Shown here one piece after another: positions 44,040 to 53,682 of a stretch of 64,000 bases of DNA (the stretch's first letter is position 1; every line of letters begins with the position of its first letter). The stretch comes from DATKRB01 sp963794215. GTDB taxonomy: Bacteria > Actinomycetota > Acidimicrobiia > Acidimicrobiales > RAAP-2. The notes beneath the pieces are model-generated. The model did no database searches and was not told the DNA's origin. It saw only the letters and a program-made list of their open reading frames with translations. The stretch covers positions 558,001-622,000 of the forward strand of contig CAWCCQ010000008.1 of NCBI GenBank assembly GCA_963794215.1, in the 5' to 3' direction. The translations under genes were made by a program, and so were the position numbers.

Positions 44040-44489
44040 ATGGGAGCCATTGACGAGCCGAAACCGGAGGACCGAGGAGATGTCCGGCTACCTCATCAAA
44101 CGAGCACAAGCCGCCCTTCACGTCTGCCTAGAGGAGATCGTCGCCCCGCACGGCCTCGGCATACCCCAGTATGTCGTCCTGTCCCTCCTGGCCGAGACGC
44201 CAGGCCTTGCTAATGCCGACCTCGCCCGGCGGGCGTTCGTGACCCCGCAATCCATGAACGAGGTGCTCAAGCAGCTCGAGGCGACCGGCCTCGTCGAACG
44301 TCGCCGAACCCCACGAATGCGCGCATCCTCAACGCCTACCTGACCCGCACTGGAACCAGAAAATGGAGTGCTGTGAGCACTCAGGTCCGAGAGTTGGAGG
44401 CACGCCTCTTGAGCGGCCTAACGAGCGACGAGCGCCGGAATCTCAATCGGTCGCTCTTGACCATCATTGACAACGTGTCACGTTATTGA
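44040..44489 (+). pseudogene. MarR family regulator, two frameshifts
   Basis: ATG 44040 with AAGGAAC upstream reads MGAIDEPKPED; a +1 shift near 44073 leads to SGYLIKRAQAALHVCLEEIV, LGIPQYVVLSLLAETPGLAN, ADLARRAFVTPQSMNEVLKQ and LEATGLVERRR (winged helix). A second shift near 44310 (one base missing) leads to ARILNAYLTRTGTRKWSAVS and LTSDERRNLNRSLLTIIDNV, ending at 44489. All parts of a MarR protein are there. Likely autoregulator and repressor of the VOC/glycosylase genes. Confidence 0.75.
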
Positions 44490-44550
44490 GCCAAAGGGGG
44501 CAAAGGGTCGCGCGCCAGGTCCGAACGGAGAAAGGAGTTCGATTCCATGC

Positions 44551-45810
44551 TCAAGCGGCGGGGTCGACTAGCAATATCCCGTCTAGGCTCGACTCACCCG
44601 ACACCACTGGAGCCTGGGCGGGGTTCCGGCCCGCCAGTCCGACGAGGGCAAATGCGAAGGAAACGATCGCAAGAAATACCCAGCCGGTGTCGAAGCTCGT
44701 ATGGGGTACAAGGTGTCCGAAAATGATGGGGATGAAGAAACCACCTACCGCGGCCAACGCCAGCATCAGACCAGTCGCCGTGCCGATGAACTGGTGCTCA
44801 ATGTTAGAAACGCGGGCAGGCACCGCCAACCACGCGGCGAAGCCGAAGATGAGGAAGAAGCCGATGGCGATCCCGAGCGCCCAGAGTGCTTGGTCCGGCA
44901 CAACGGGGATGAGGATGAGCAACCCAGATACAACAACGAGAGGGATAAACACGAACATTCGTAGATTCCTGCTGCGATCCGCGCAATACCCACCGAGCAA
45001 GCTTCCGGGAATGCCAGCGAGCAGTATCACTGCGGACAGCAGTCCCCCTGAGGCTGGGTCAAAATGCCGGTCAGTGGTCACGTACTCACTGAACAGTTGA
45101 GAGGTGGTGAAGTAGGCGCCGTATCCGCCGAGAAGCGCCACGCCATAGACCCACAAATCTCTGCTCCCAAGCGAGGCTTGCAGGGCGGCGCGATCGAACC
45201 TTGCTCCGCCGAGCGACGGATTGCCGTCCGGGACATGGAAGGTCACGAGAGTCACAACCATGACGAGCAGCTCGAAGACGCCAGCCAGGACCAATGATGT
45301 GTGCCAACTTGTCGCACGTTGCACGTAAACCCAGACGTAGAGGGCAAAGGCTGCCCCCGCGCTGAAGGCGGCGCCTCCCGTGATCCCGAGGGCGAACGTG
45401 ACATCTCTCTCGCGAAACCAGACGAACACTGCGGCGGTCCCCATGGCGATGAACACGGAGCCACCGATGCCGCTGGCGACCCGGAAGAAGGCGAGCTCGG
45501 TGTAGTTGTAGGACAGTCCGGACATGACGCCCGCCAGTCCTTGTACCAATAGCCCGAGTACGAGAGTCCTCTTCATGCCGATTCTCGTGGCCAGCATGCC
45601 GCCAGGAATGTGCGATAGCCCGTAGCCGACGATGTAGAGCGAGATCAGGTAGCTCAGCGAGCCCAGCCCGACGTGGAACTCCCCGCCGATGAGCGGGAAG
45701 GCCGTGGCAACATCGAACCAGTTCAGAGTGAGCGCAAAGATTCCCAAACTGATAACCGCCAGCATTCCCCAGCGAACCTGGCCATCCTGGACGCTGCGGG
45801 CGGAGGTCAC
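44551..45810 (-). CDS. MFS transporter (nitrate/sugar-phosphate-type, 12 helices)
   Basis: 419 residues from GTG 45810, with AAGGGGA upstream. VRWGMLAVISLGIFALTLNW is helix 1; GYGLSHIPGGMLATRIGMKR contains motif A; later GIPGSLLGGYCADRSRN is the second half's motif A. Twelve hydrophobic segments. Resembles anion:cation symporter/aromatic acid or cyanate-type MFS permeases. The frame extends upstream to 46002 with non-hydrophobic sequence that does not look like the family. It is divergent from the large LuxR regulator, which may control it. The substrate cannot be told. Confidence 0.85.
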   Translation of the reverse strand: MTSARSVQDGQVRWGMLAVISLGIFALTLNWFDVATAFPLIGGEFHVGLGSLSYLISLYIVGYGLSHIPGGMLATRIGMKRTLVLGLLVQGLAGVMSGLSYNYTELAFFRVASGIGGSVFIAMGTAAVFVWFRERDVTFALGITGGAAFSAGAAFALYVWVYVQRATSWHTSLVLAGVFELLVMVVTLVTFHVPDGNPSLGGARFDRAALQASLGSRDLWVYGVALLGGYGAYFTTSQLFSEYVTTDRHFDPASGGLLSAVILLAGIPGSLLGGYCADRSRNLRMFVFIPLVVVSGLLILIPVVPDQALWALGIAIGFFLIFGFAAWLAVPARVSNIEHQFIGTATGLMLALAAVGGFFIPIIFGHLVPHTSFDTGWVFLAIVSFAFALVGLAGRNPAQAPVVSGESSLDGILLVDPAA

Positions 45811-46016
45811 AATCGTCCCCTTGTCGGGAAATGCCGCCCGTATATCCAGGTCAGAAGGGGCGAGACCACACTGGCCGCTTGCCCGCAGGACTGCCGTACG
45901 GGCCTCAACAGCGGTAGCATAGGCCGGTGGGCCCCCAACTCGAAAGTAGTTGGGGCGCCGGGCAACCAGCCAGTGATTTTTGGCCCTAGTCGTGATGCTC
46001 ACCTATTTCGGAGAGT

Positions 46017-48752
46017 GTGGGCCGAACGGGGCTGCCTCAGAAGCGCCCTCGGGTTAATTCGGTGACGGACCCTCTTGGCTTCGTCGGGCGGCAGGCAGAA
46101 CTGCGCATCCTCGGCGAACGATTGGCGGCCGCGGAGATGGGTCACCCGCAGGTGGTCTACGTGGAGGGCGAAGCTGGCGCGGGCAAGTCGACCCTCCTGT
46201 CTCGGTTTCTCGGCTCGTTGCCGAACGCTTCCGTGCTCGAAGTGGGTGGTGACGAGGCCGAGACATTGCTCTCCTACGGAGTCGTAGACCAGTTACAGCC
46301 CGGCGCCGCCACAGATGCGGGTACAGACCCGATGGCGGTCGGGGCTCGGTTGGTGGACCTCTTGGACCGACTGCAATCGAACAGCCAGGTCGTGGTGCTT
46401 GTTATCGACGATCTGCAATGGGTTGATCGGCCATCGAGTCGTGCCGTGTTGTTCGCGCTGCGCCGACTCCGAGCCGACAAAGTGCTGACCATCGTGTCTT
46501 CGCGGGTTGGTCAGTTGGTCGACCCCGGCTGGGCGCGGTTTGTGGGTGGTGACTCCCGCGTCACTCGTCTCCGACTCGGGGGCCTGAGTGTGCCAGACCT
46601 CACTGAGCTAGCGAACGCGCTGGGACTTGGAACGTTGTCGCAAAGGGGAGCAGCTCGACTTGCTGCGCACACCGAAGGAAACGCTCTCTACTGCCGGGCG
46701 TTGCTCGATGAGATCGGGATTACGGGACTAAACGGTGAAGATAACGTCCTTCCGGCGCCTCGGGAGCTCTCCGCGGTGATTCTTTCCCGCGTGGCGGGGC
46801 TCTCGGCCGCAGCGCAGACATTGTTGGCGGCAGCTTCGGTGCTGGGGCATCACACGCCTGCGTCAACGATCGCTTCGGTCGCTCAGTTGCTCGACGCCCA
46901 GGAGGCGATCGATGGGGCAGTGGCAGCCGGACTACTGAGTGAAAGCGCTTTGGCGTCCGAGCTGACGTTTACCCATCCGTTGTATCGGGCCGCCATTTAC
47001 GCCGACCTCAGTCCTACAAGCCGACGAGCCCTCCACGCTCGTGCCACGGAGTTCGTCGCCGGCCGGGCGGGACTGACCCATCGCGTTGCGGCGTCGCTCG
47101 GTCCAGACGAGGCATTAGCCCACGAGTTCGAGGAGTCTGCTCGGTCCAGCGCCGATCTCGGAGAACTGGGCGCATCGGCTTGGGCTTTAGAGCAGGCGGC
47201 TTCTCTTTCGCTTACTGCTGCGGACAGAGAGCGCCGACTGCTCGATGCCGCGGTCGTTCAACTCAACGCCGCTGATACCTCCGCAGCGGCACGAGTTCTT
47301 GCCTCCTGTGAGGCGTCCAGTGCTCGACGCGACGCCCTGATGGGTCTTCTGGGTGTTTTTTCGGGTTTTCCCAGCGCTGAGGGTCGCTTGCTCGCCGCTT
47401 GGCAAGCCCATGATCCGGAAGGCGAGCGTGAGATTGGAGCCCGCGCTGCGACTTCGTTGGCGAACTGGATGGTTATCTCGGGTCGCCCTGATCAGGCCAT
47501 CGAGTGGGGGGAACGAGCAGTAGGTGCAACCGTTGCGGATTCGGCGCTATGGGCTATGGCGCGCACGGCGCAGGCATATGGCTTCGCCGCCGCCGGACGC
47601 AGCCCAGAGGGGCTGGCTGTCCTTGACTTTCTGCCGGGCTCGGGAAACGAAGTGTCAGTATCCGAGACCGATGCCCTCATCATGCGGGGCATGCTCAAGC
47701 TCTACGTCGACGACCTCAGCGGGTCCATTGCCGACCTTGGCGTCGCAGCGGCCCGGATGCGCACCGGTCTGCCCGCCACCTACCCGGTCCCGTGTCTCAC
47801 TCATCTGAGTGATGCCCATTTTCGCCGGGGCGATTGGGACGCAGCCGTCACCCACGCTCAGTTGGCAATCGCTTTGGCGCAAGATGCCGACCGACCACTC
47901 GACCTGTCGCGGGCCCACGCACGTGCAGCCCAGGTCCTCGCTTTTCGTGGTGAGTGGTCTTCCGCCCAGGGACACGTGAGCGCGGCGAGGGCGGCGGCGG
48001 AGCGTTTTCCGATGGTGCTCCCGATGGCCGCCGCTGCCCTGGCGGCTGTTTCGGTGGCCTCGGCTCATGGCGATCCGATTGGGGTTGTGGCGGCGATAGA
48101 GCCGGTACGCGCTGCCGGACACCTCGGTGTCGGTGGGCGCCCGGGCATCTTCAACTGGAGAGCAATGGAGGCGGTAGCGCTCACCGACCTCGGAAGACTT
48201 GAAGAGGCCGAGGCTGCACTCTTCGAGTTTGAGTCGGCTATCCCTCACACCGGGTTGGCGTCAGCAACCCTGGCGCTCGCCCGTTGTCGGGGGAATCTGG
48301 CTGTGGCAAACGGAGAGGGGACCCAAACAGAAGTGGAGTTCGCTCGGGCTCACTCAATGGAACCACAGGTTCCGATGCCGTTCGAGCACGCGCTCCTTGG
48401 TCTCGACGATGGGCGCCGCTTGCGCGCTATCGGGAATCAGGCAGCTGCGATTGCCCAACTCGAAAAGTCCCATCGCATTTTCTCGGACCTTGGCGCAGAC
48501 CCGTACGTCCAAGCCTGTGCCAGGGAACTGGCCGCCATGCAGGTCACCGTCGCGCCAGATAGCCCCGCCACCCTCTTGGGCCTCAGCCGCGCTGAGCTGG
48601 CCGTGGCCCGACTGGTCGCCACCGGACTGACCAACAAAGAGGTGGCAAACGAGCTGTATGTGTCGGTGAAAACTGTGGAGTACCACCTCCGGAACAGTTA
48701 CATCAAGCTCGACATCACCTCCCGGCGAGCGCTCGCTGAGCTTGTGAACTGA
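46017..48752 (+). CDS. Large LuxR-family ATPase regulator (LAL type)
   Basis: 911 residues. An N-terminal AAA ATPase (GFVGRQAELRILGERLAAAE; Walker A GEAGAGKST; Walker B VVLVIDDLQWVDRPS), a long TPR-like helical region, and a C-terminal LuxR HTH (LSRAELAVARLVATGLTNKE, then LYVSVKTVEYHLRNSYIKL). This is the MalT/LAL plan of signal-responsive ATPase activators. It starts at GTG 46017; GTG 46062 just before TDPLGFVGR is an alternative. The divergent MFS gene and the downstream operon at 48886, preceded by a tandem 10-base repeat, are likely targets. Confidence 0.9.
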   Translation: MGRTGLPQKRPRVNSVTDPLGFVGRQAELRILGERLAAAEMGHPQVVYVEGEAGAGKSTLLSRFLGSLPNASVLEVGGDEAETLLSYGVVDQLQPGAATDAGTDPMAVGARLVDLLDRLQSNSQVVVLVIDDLQWVDRPSSRAVLFALRRLRADKVLTIVSSRVGQLVDPGWARFVGGDSRVTRLRLGGLSVPDLTELANALGLGTLSQRGAARLAAHTEGNALYCRALLDEIGITGLNGEDNVLPAPRELSAVILSRVAGLSAAAQTLLAAASVLGHHTPASTIASVAQLLDAQEAIDGAVAAGLLSESALASELTFTHPLYRAAIYADLSPTSRRALHARATEFVAGRAGLTHRVAASLGPDEALAHEFEESARSSADLGELGASAWALEQAASLSLTAADRERRLLDAAVVQLNAADTSAAARVLASCEASSARRDALMGLLGVFSGFPSAEGRLLAAWQAHDPEGEREIGARAATSLANWMVISGRPDQAIEWGERAVGATVADSALWAMARTAQAYGFAAAGRSPEGLAVLDFLPGSGNEVSVSETDALIMRGMLKLYVDDLSGSIADLGVAAARMRTGLPATYPVPCLTHLSDAHFRRGDWDAAVTHAQLAIALAQDADRPLDLSRAHARAAQVLAFRGEWSSAQGHVSAARAAAERFPMVLPMAAAALAAVSVASAHGDPIGVVAAIEPVRAAGHLGVGGRPGIFNWRAMEAVALTDLGRLEEAEAALFEFESAIPHTGLASATLALARCRGNLAVANGEGTQTEVEFARAHSMEPQVPMPFEHALLGLDDGRRLRAIGNQAAAIAQLEKSHRIFSDLGADPYVQACARELAAMQVTVAPDSPATLLGLSRAELAVARLVATGLTNKEVANELYVSVKTVEYHLRNSYIKLDITSRRALAELVN

Positions 48753-48818
48753 CTGATCCGGTCCGGTTGGGCACTCGGGTCGATCCACTCCGACCACCCA
48801 TGACCTGGTAGTTCACAA

Positions 48819-48840
48819 AACCTAGGGTTAAACCTAGGGT
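48819..48840. promoter_or_regulatory. Tandem 10-base repeat upstream of the PspC/MMPL operon
   Basis: AACCTAGGGT-TA-AACCTAGGGT: two direct copies with a 12-base period, each containing palindromic CCTAGG. It lies 46 bases before the first gene of the operon and just after the LuxR regulator, so it may be an activator-binding site. Confidence 0.5.
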
Positions 48841-48885
48841 CGTTCCCTGGGGACAAAACGACGCTCACGGCGTTGACTGGCAGAC

Positions 48886-49101
48886 ATGGACACCTCGCCA
48901 ACCCCGGAACGGTCAGCGCGCCTCGACCTCGAGATCAGCCGTGCCGAAGACGGGCGCCTCGAAGGACAACTGCGGACCAATGCCGCCGCCCGCTGGAGCT
49001 CGTTCTCGGGCGTGCTCGAACTCCTAAAGGTGATCGAGGACTCGCTGGACGCCGTCGAAGCCGCCACCCACGTTCAACCCAAGGAAGGAATCGAATCATG
49101 A
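48886..49101 (+). CDS. Small conserved-looking protein before PspC
   Basis: 71 residues from ATG 48886: RLDLEISRAEDGRLEGQLRT, then SFSGVLELLKVIEDSLDAVE. Soluble, acidic, alpha/beta. Its TGA overlaps the ATG of the pspC-like gene, so they are translated together. No named family; the beta-strand then helix pattern with SFSGVLELL looks like a small actinobacterial protein often found with stress-related membrane genes (recollection, not shown). Confidence 0.65.
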   Translation: MDTSPTPERSARLDLEISRAEDGRLEGQLRTNAAARWSSFSGVLELLKVIEDSLDAVEAATHVQPKEGIES

Positions 49102-49370
49102 AGAGCACAATGAATCAGACGGACGGAGCAGGAACCGAGCGCCTCCATCGCGCTGTAGATGGACGGATGTTGGGCGGTGTGGTCGCAGGTCTCGCAACCT
49201 ACTTCGCCGTTGAGGTCACGTATGTACGGATTGCCTTCGCCGTGCTGTCGATTCTGGGGGGCGCTGGCCTTCCGCTGTGCCTCGCCGCGTGGGTTTTGAT
49301 TCCCGAAGAGGGTTCCGATGTGGCCATCGTCGAGGGATTCTTCCGCCACGCTCGCGGTGCCACCTCGTGA
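49098..49370 (+). CDS. PspC domain protein
   Basis: 90 residues from ATG 49098 with GGAAGGAAT 6 bases upstream. LHRAVDGRMLGGVVAGLATYF is the PspC signature (R-x-x-x-G-x-x-x-G-V-x-x-G-x-x-x-Y-F), followed by EVTYVRIAFAVLSILGGAG and a helix CLAAWVLIPEE. A small inner-membrane protein of the phage-shock/envelope-stress family. It is followed by an MMPL transporter 73 bases later, so an envelope-stress operon is likely. Confidence 0.9.
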   Translation: MKSTMNQTDGAGTERLHRAVDGRMLGGVVAGLATYFAVEVTYVRIAFAVLSILGGAGLPLCLAAWVLIPEEGSDVAIVEGFFRHARGATS

Positions 49371-49443
49371 ACGCCTTCTCTGACGCAGCCGACCCGTCCC
49401 GGTCATTCGAAGTTCAGTCCTCTTGCTGTGAGAAAGGAACGTC

Positions 49444-51652
49444 ATGAGTCAGAATCCGTTACTTGCCGAAGGAACTTCGGCTGACAAGCGCCGACGTGCC
49501 CGAGTTGTCCTGTGGGCGGCCGGCGTGATTGCACTCCTGGGTCTACTGGGGGGCGGCATCGCCTCGGCACACCTGACTTCATCGCTCAGTGACTATGACG
49601 CCCCCGGTTCGGCCGTCGTACTGGCGCAGCATCAGATCCAAAGGGTCACGGGCGCCAATCCCGAAGAGGGCTACGAAGTAGTCGTCCGCACTGCGGCACC
49701 CATCGGGGTCTCGTCACCCGTACCGAGCCGCGTGGCGACGGTCGTTGCCCTCCTGCGGGCGCGCCCAGAGGTCAAGCAGGTCCTCGACTACGCCAACACT
49801 GATAGTGGCTCGATCATGATCTCCAAAGACGGGGACTTCACCGTTGTCGTTGCCACTGTCGGCGCCGTCCAAGAGAAGCAAGCTGTGACCGCCCTCCAGG
49901 CCGCCATTGCAGCGCAGCCTTCGCTTAAGGGCAACACCTGGCTCGGTGGGCCGACCGTGGCCGACGTCCAGATCGCAGCGGTGTCCTCTCAGGACCTGGG
50001 CCGGGCCGAACTCTTCGCTCTGCCGTTCTTGATCCTGTTGCTCTTCTTCGTCTTCCGTGGACTTCGAGCCGCTAGCGTGCCGCTCCTCGGTGCGTTGTTC
50101 GCTATTGCCGTCACCCTGGGCGTCATGGGTCTGGTGATCGTGGCTCTCCCGTTGTCGGTGTTTGCCCTCAACCTGGTCATCGCACTCGGACTGGGTCTCT
50201 CCGTCGACTTCAGCCTCCTCATCGTGTCCCGCTTTCGTGAGGAGTTTCGCCGGCAGGGCTCGGTCGAGTCCGCACTGGCCACGGTGAGGCAGGACCGCAG
50301 GACACACGGTGCTCTTCAGCTCGCTGACCATTGCGGCGGCCATGGGGACACTGGCCATCTTTCCCGAGCGCTTCGTCTACTCGATGGGGATCGCCGGTGC
50401 GATCGTGGTCCTGGCGGCCGGCGCCTTTGCCCTGTTCGTCCTGCCGTCACTCCTGACCGTCTTCGGAGAGCGCATCACCGCTCACGCCTCTTCACGGCGC
50501 TACGCCTTTGCGCCGCAGGATGAAGTACAGGCGACAGGACGCTGGTATCGGATCACCACCGCCGTCATGCGGCGGCCCGCCCTTTGGGCCCTCTCCGCAA
50601 TCCTGATCCTGGTTCTCGCCGCACCGTTCCTGCACGTCTCCTTCACCGGGGCCGATGCGAGCGCTCTGCCTGCTAGCAGTTCAGCCGGCACCGCGTACTC
50701 TCTGGTCCAGAGCAAGTTCACCGCCTTTTCCGAGGCGCCCGCCAGTCTCGTCGTCGACGCGACACACCCGACGGCAACAGATTTGTCGTCACTGACCGCC
50801 AAGGCGGCAGGCGTTCCTGGAGTCAAGGCAGTTTCGACCTTCGAGCATCTCGGGGGCTCCCTGTGGGAGTCCAACGTCGCCCTCTCTTCACGACCACTTT
50901 CACCGGCGGCCCAGCGAACCGTCAACGACCTTCAGTCGTTGCACGGCCCAGGGCAGCTCACCGTGGTAGGGCAGACGGCCTCCTTCTTGTCGCTGCAGAG
51001 CAGTCTCAAGTCCCACCTCCCAGTAGTCCTCGGGCTGATCGTCCTGATCGCATTGGTGATGCTCTTCGCCATGACGCGCTCGGTGGTGCTTCCGCTCATG
51101 GCCGTGGTGATGAACGTCTTCACTATCGGCGCCACCTTCGGCATGCTGGTGTGGGCCTTCCAGTGGGGGCATCTCAGCCACCTGCTCGGCTTCAGTGGCC
51201 CGGGAGCCCTGCAGTCGACGTCGCTCATCATCATCCTCGCCGTGGTCTTCGGGCTCTCGACCGACTACGGCGTATTCCTCCTCGGACGCATGAAGGAGGA
51301 GCATGACGCCGGGGCAACCCCAGACCAGGCGGTCGCCCTCGGTCTCGATCGCACGGGCGGGATCGTCAGTGCCGCGGCCGTCTGCTTGGCGCTGGCTATG
51401 GGCGCTCTGGTCCTTTCCCGGCTTGTCTTCGTCAAGGAACTGGGTCTGGGCGTGGCGTTCGCAGTGATTCTCGATGCCACAGTGGTCCGGGCGATCCTGG
51501 TGCCGGCTGTGATGAAGCTTCTTGGTCCTGCCGCATGGTGGTCGCCGAGGTCCTTGCGCCAGGTTCAGCGACCTGTCTCAATCCCAGCCATGCCGAAGAC
51601 GCCACTCGTGCCCGGTGCGGTCCTCAGCGCCGACCTTTCGGCAACGAAGTAA
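49444..51652 (+). pseudogene. MMPL-family RND transporter, one frameshift
   Basis: ATG 49444 (AAGGAAC upstream). The first half has helix 1 (VVLWAAGVIALLGLLGGGIA), a periplasmic domain and LVIALGLGLSVDFSLLIVSR, the MMPL helix-4 motif with GLSVDFSL. After a +1 shift near 50297 (GG for G) the frame reads TVLFSSLTIAAAMGTLAIF and on through a second half with FGLSTDYGVFLLGRMKEEH. The reconstructed 735 residues and 11-12 helices fit an MmpL/ActII-3-like exporter of lipids or antibiotics. Both proton-relay Asp positions are kept. Confidence 0.85.
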
Positions 51653-51712
51653 GGACACGACGACGGCGCTGGCAGCAAGTCCCCCTGATCACACCAATGC
51701 AGAGCGAAAGGT

Positions 51713-52600
51713 ATGAAGATGAACTCCAACAATCCAATACGCAGGGTTTCGGTCGTAAGCACCGGCAACGTGCAGATCCGCCCCGATCACGTTTCGTCAA
51801 CGTGGCGTCCCATGTTCCTGTGGCTGCTCACCTCCCGCCAATGGACCGGGCCCCGGCCCATCAACGCCTACGTCATAGAGCACCGAGATGGCGTCGTGCT
51901 CTTCGACACTGGACAGGATCGCGCATCGGTCACGGACCCCGACTATTTCCCCGGCGGAGTGGCCAAAGTGCTGTACGACCGTCTGGCCCGCTTCGAGATT
52001 GCCCCAGATGAGACTCTGAGCGCTGGATTAGGTCGACTCGGCTATAGCACCAGTGATGTCCACACGGCGATCCTCTCGCATCTCCACCAGGACCACATCG
52101 GCGGTCTTAGGGAACTCACCCAGGCCGACCTAGTCGTCAGTCAGATCGAGTGGGACACGTTGTCATGAGGCCCCGAGCCCCGGGGCCTCATGACGCGGCA
52201 CATTGACCTACCTGGACTGCACTGGAACCGGATCACACCTGCATTTACCAACGACCCCGATCTCTCCTCGTTTGCGGGAAGCCATGACCTGTTCGGTGAT
52301 GGCAGCCTGACGTTGCTACCCACGCCGGGACACACTCCCGGCTCGATGTCCTTGCTGGTGCGCCAAGCCGGGCGTCCGCCGCTCTTGATGGTCGGAGATC
52401 TGACCTACGACGTACATGTGCTCGAGGAGGGGCGCGTCCCCGGGGTTGGGAGCCACCGACGACTACGCCAGGCCAGCTCCATGGTCAACAAGTTGGGGAC
52501 GCGGATGCCGGATCTAGTGATCTTACCGGCGCACGACCCCGGAGCTGCCGACCGGTTGGCTCAGGTCACCGGCGAGTCCCCAGTAGCCCGAGCTAGCTAA
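51713..52600 (+). pseudogene. MBL-fold lactonase-like hydrolase with in-frame TGA
   Basis: One frame from ATG 51713 reads STWRPMFLWLLTSRQWTGPR, VVLFDTGQDRASV, ILSHLHQDHIGGLRE (the HxHxDH zinc motif), SQIEWDTLS, then TGA at 52166, and continues in the same frame MTRHIDLPGLHWNRITPAFT, PTPGHTPGSMSLLV (third His), MVGDLTYDV (Asp) and LPAHDPG (last His) to 52600. All metal ligands are present, as in AHL lactonase-type enzymes. Only the TGA breaks it, and it sits at the edge of a perfect hairpin. Initiation at ATG 52190 would give the second half alone. Confidence 0.75.
52163..52193. repeat. Perfect 13-base inverted repeat around the TGA of the MBL gene
   Basis: TCATGAGGCCCCG, 5-base loop AGCCC, then the exact complement. 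The in-frame TGA is at the foot of the hairpin. It could be an inserted palindrome or act as a terminator inside the gene. Confidence 0.85.
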
Positions 52601-52661
52601 CGAGTTACGTCCCGGACACGGTTCATCTACGTCAGATACTTTCGATGATTGGAGAAAAGAA

Positions 52662-53619
52662 ATGACGATCGACACGCTTGATGCAGTGCGGCTTGGCAAC
52701 ACGACGCAGTGGATCCGTATTCGCGGCGAGGATGCCGCCAACCCCGTGCTTCTGCTGGTCCAACAAGGCCCCGGTCTGCCCATGCTCAACGAAGTGCGGC
52801 GTTCGATCATCTCTTGGACTGGAAAAGGACTTCAACGTGGTCTATTGGGACCAACGCGGTTGTGGTCGCTCACCACGCGGATCCAAAGACGAGGCTGATA
52901 TCAATATTGATCTGATGGTCGAAGACACAGTGGCGCTTCTCCAACTCCTCCGAGACCGATTCGACAAGAAGCCATACGTCTTGGGGTTTTCTCTCGGGGC
53001 CACGATCAGTGCCTATGCCGCGGCACTTCGCCCAGACCTCGTGGCGACCTTGGTGGCCGTAGGAACAGACATCGACGGCGTGGCCGCTGGTCACAGCGCC
53101 TACAACTTCTCGCTCAGCACCGCTCGCCAACGCGACAACAGCCGCGCCATTCGACAGTTGGAGGCGATCGGGCCGCCGCCGCACCTGAATGCGAAACAGT
53201 TCGGTACTCGGGTCCGGTGGGCTTCCAACTTTGGGGGAGTCACTCATAACGAGACATACGGCGGTGTTGTCCGGGGACTGCTGTCCAGCGTGCTGCGCTC
53301 GCCCGACTATTCGACCGGGGACGTGTTGCGAACCGTTCGCGGCATCACCGCCACACAGGCGGCTCTGCTTCCGGAGCTGGCAAGCCTGGATCTCGTACGC
53401 ACGCTGCCTCGCCTCGACGTACCGGTCGTCATGGTCCAAGGCCGCCTCGACCAAGTGGCGCCACGCAGCGCGGCCGAGCGCTACGCCCCCGCCCTGGAGG
53501 CACCGAGCAAGCAACTGGTCTGGTTTGAGAACTCGGCCCACACGCCCCATCTCGAGGAGCCTAAGAAATTCCGGGAACTCCTGATGCGTGTTCGCGCCGG
53601 TCAGATCACCACCACCTGA
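52662..53619 (+). pseudogene. Proline-iminopeptidase-like alpha/beta hydrolase, one frameshift
   Basis: ATG 52662 opens LGNTTQWIRIRGEDAANPVL, then LVQQGPGLPML (family HGGPG reads QQGPG). After a +1 shift near 52817 the frame reads LEKDFNVVYWDQRGCGRSPR, KPYVLGFSLGATISAYAA with the Ser elbow (G-F-S-L-G), VVMVQGRLDQVAP with Asp and FENSAHTPHLEEP with His. YWDQRGCGRS is the S33 peptidase signature. Oxyanion residues differ from the usual HGGPG. Follows the MBL gene on the same strand. Confidence 0.8.
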
Positions 53620-53682
53620 TCTGCCGACAGATTCCAACGCTGAGCAAAAGACCCGGAACTACCGAGACAAAGGAGCCTAGAG

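Noticed and set aside
52163..52193. SECIS element for selenocysteine at TGA 52166
   Set aside because: The hairpin is a plain perfect palindrome, the family does not use Cys/Sec here, and no selenium gene is visible. A nonsense mutation or insertion is simpler.
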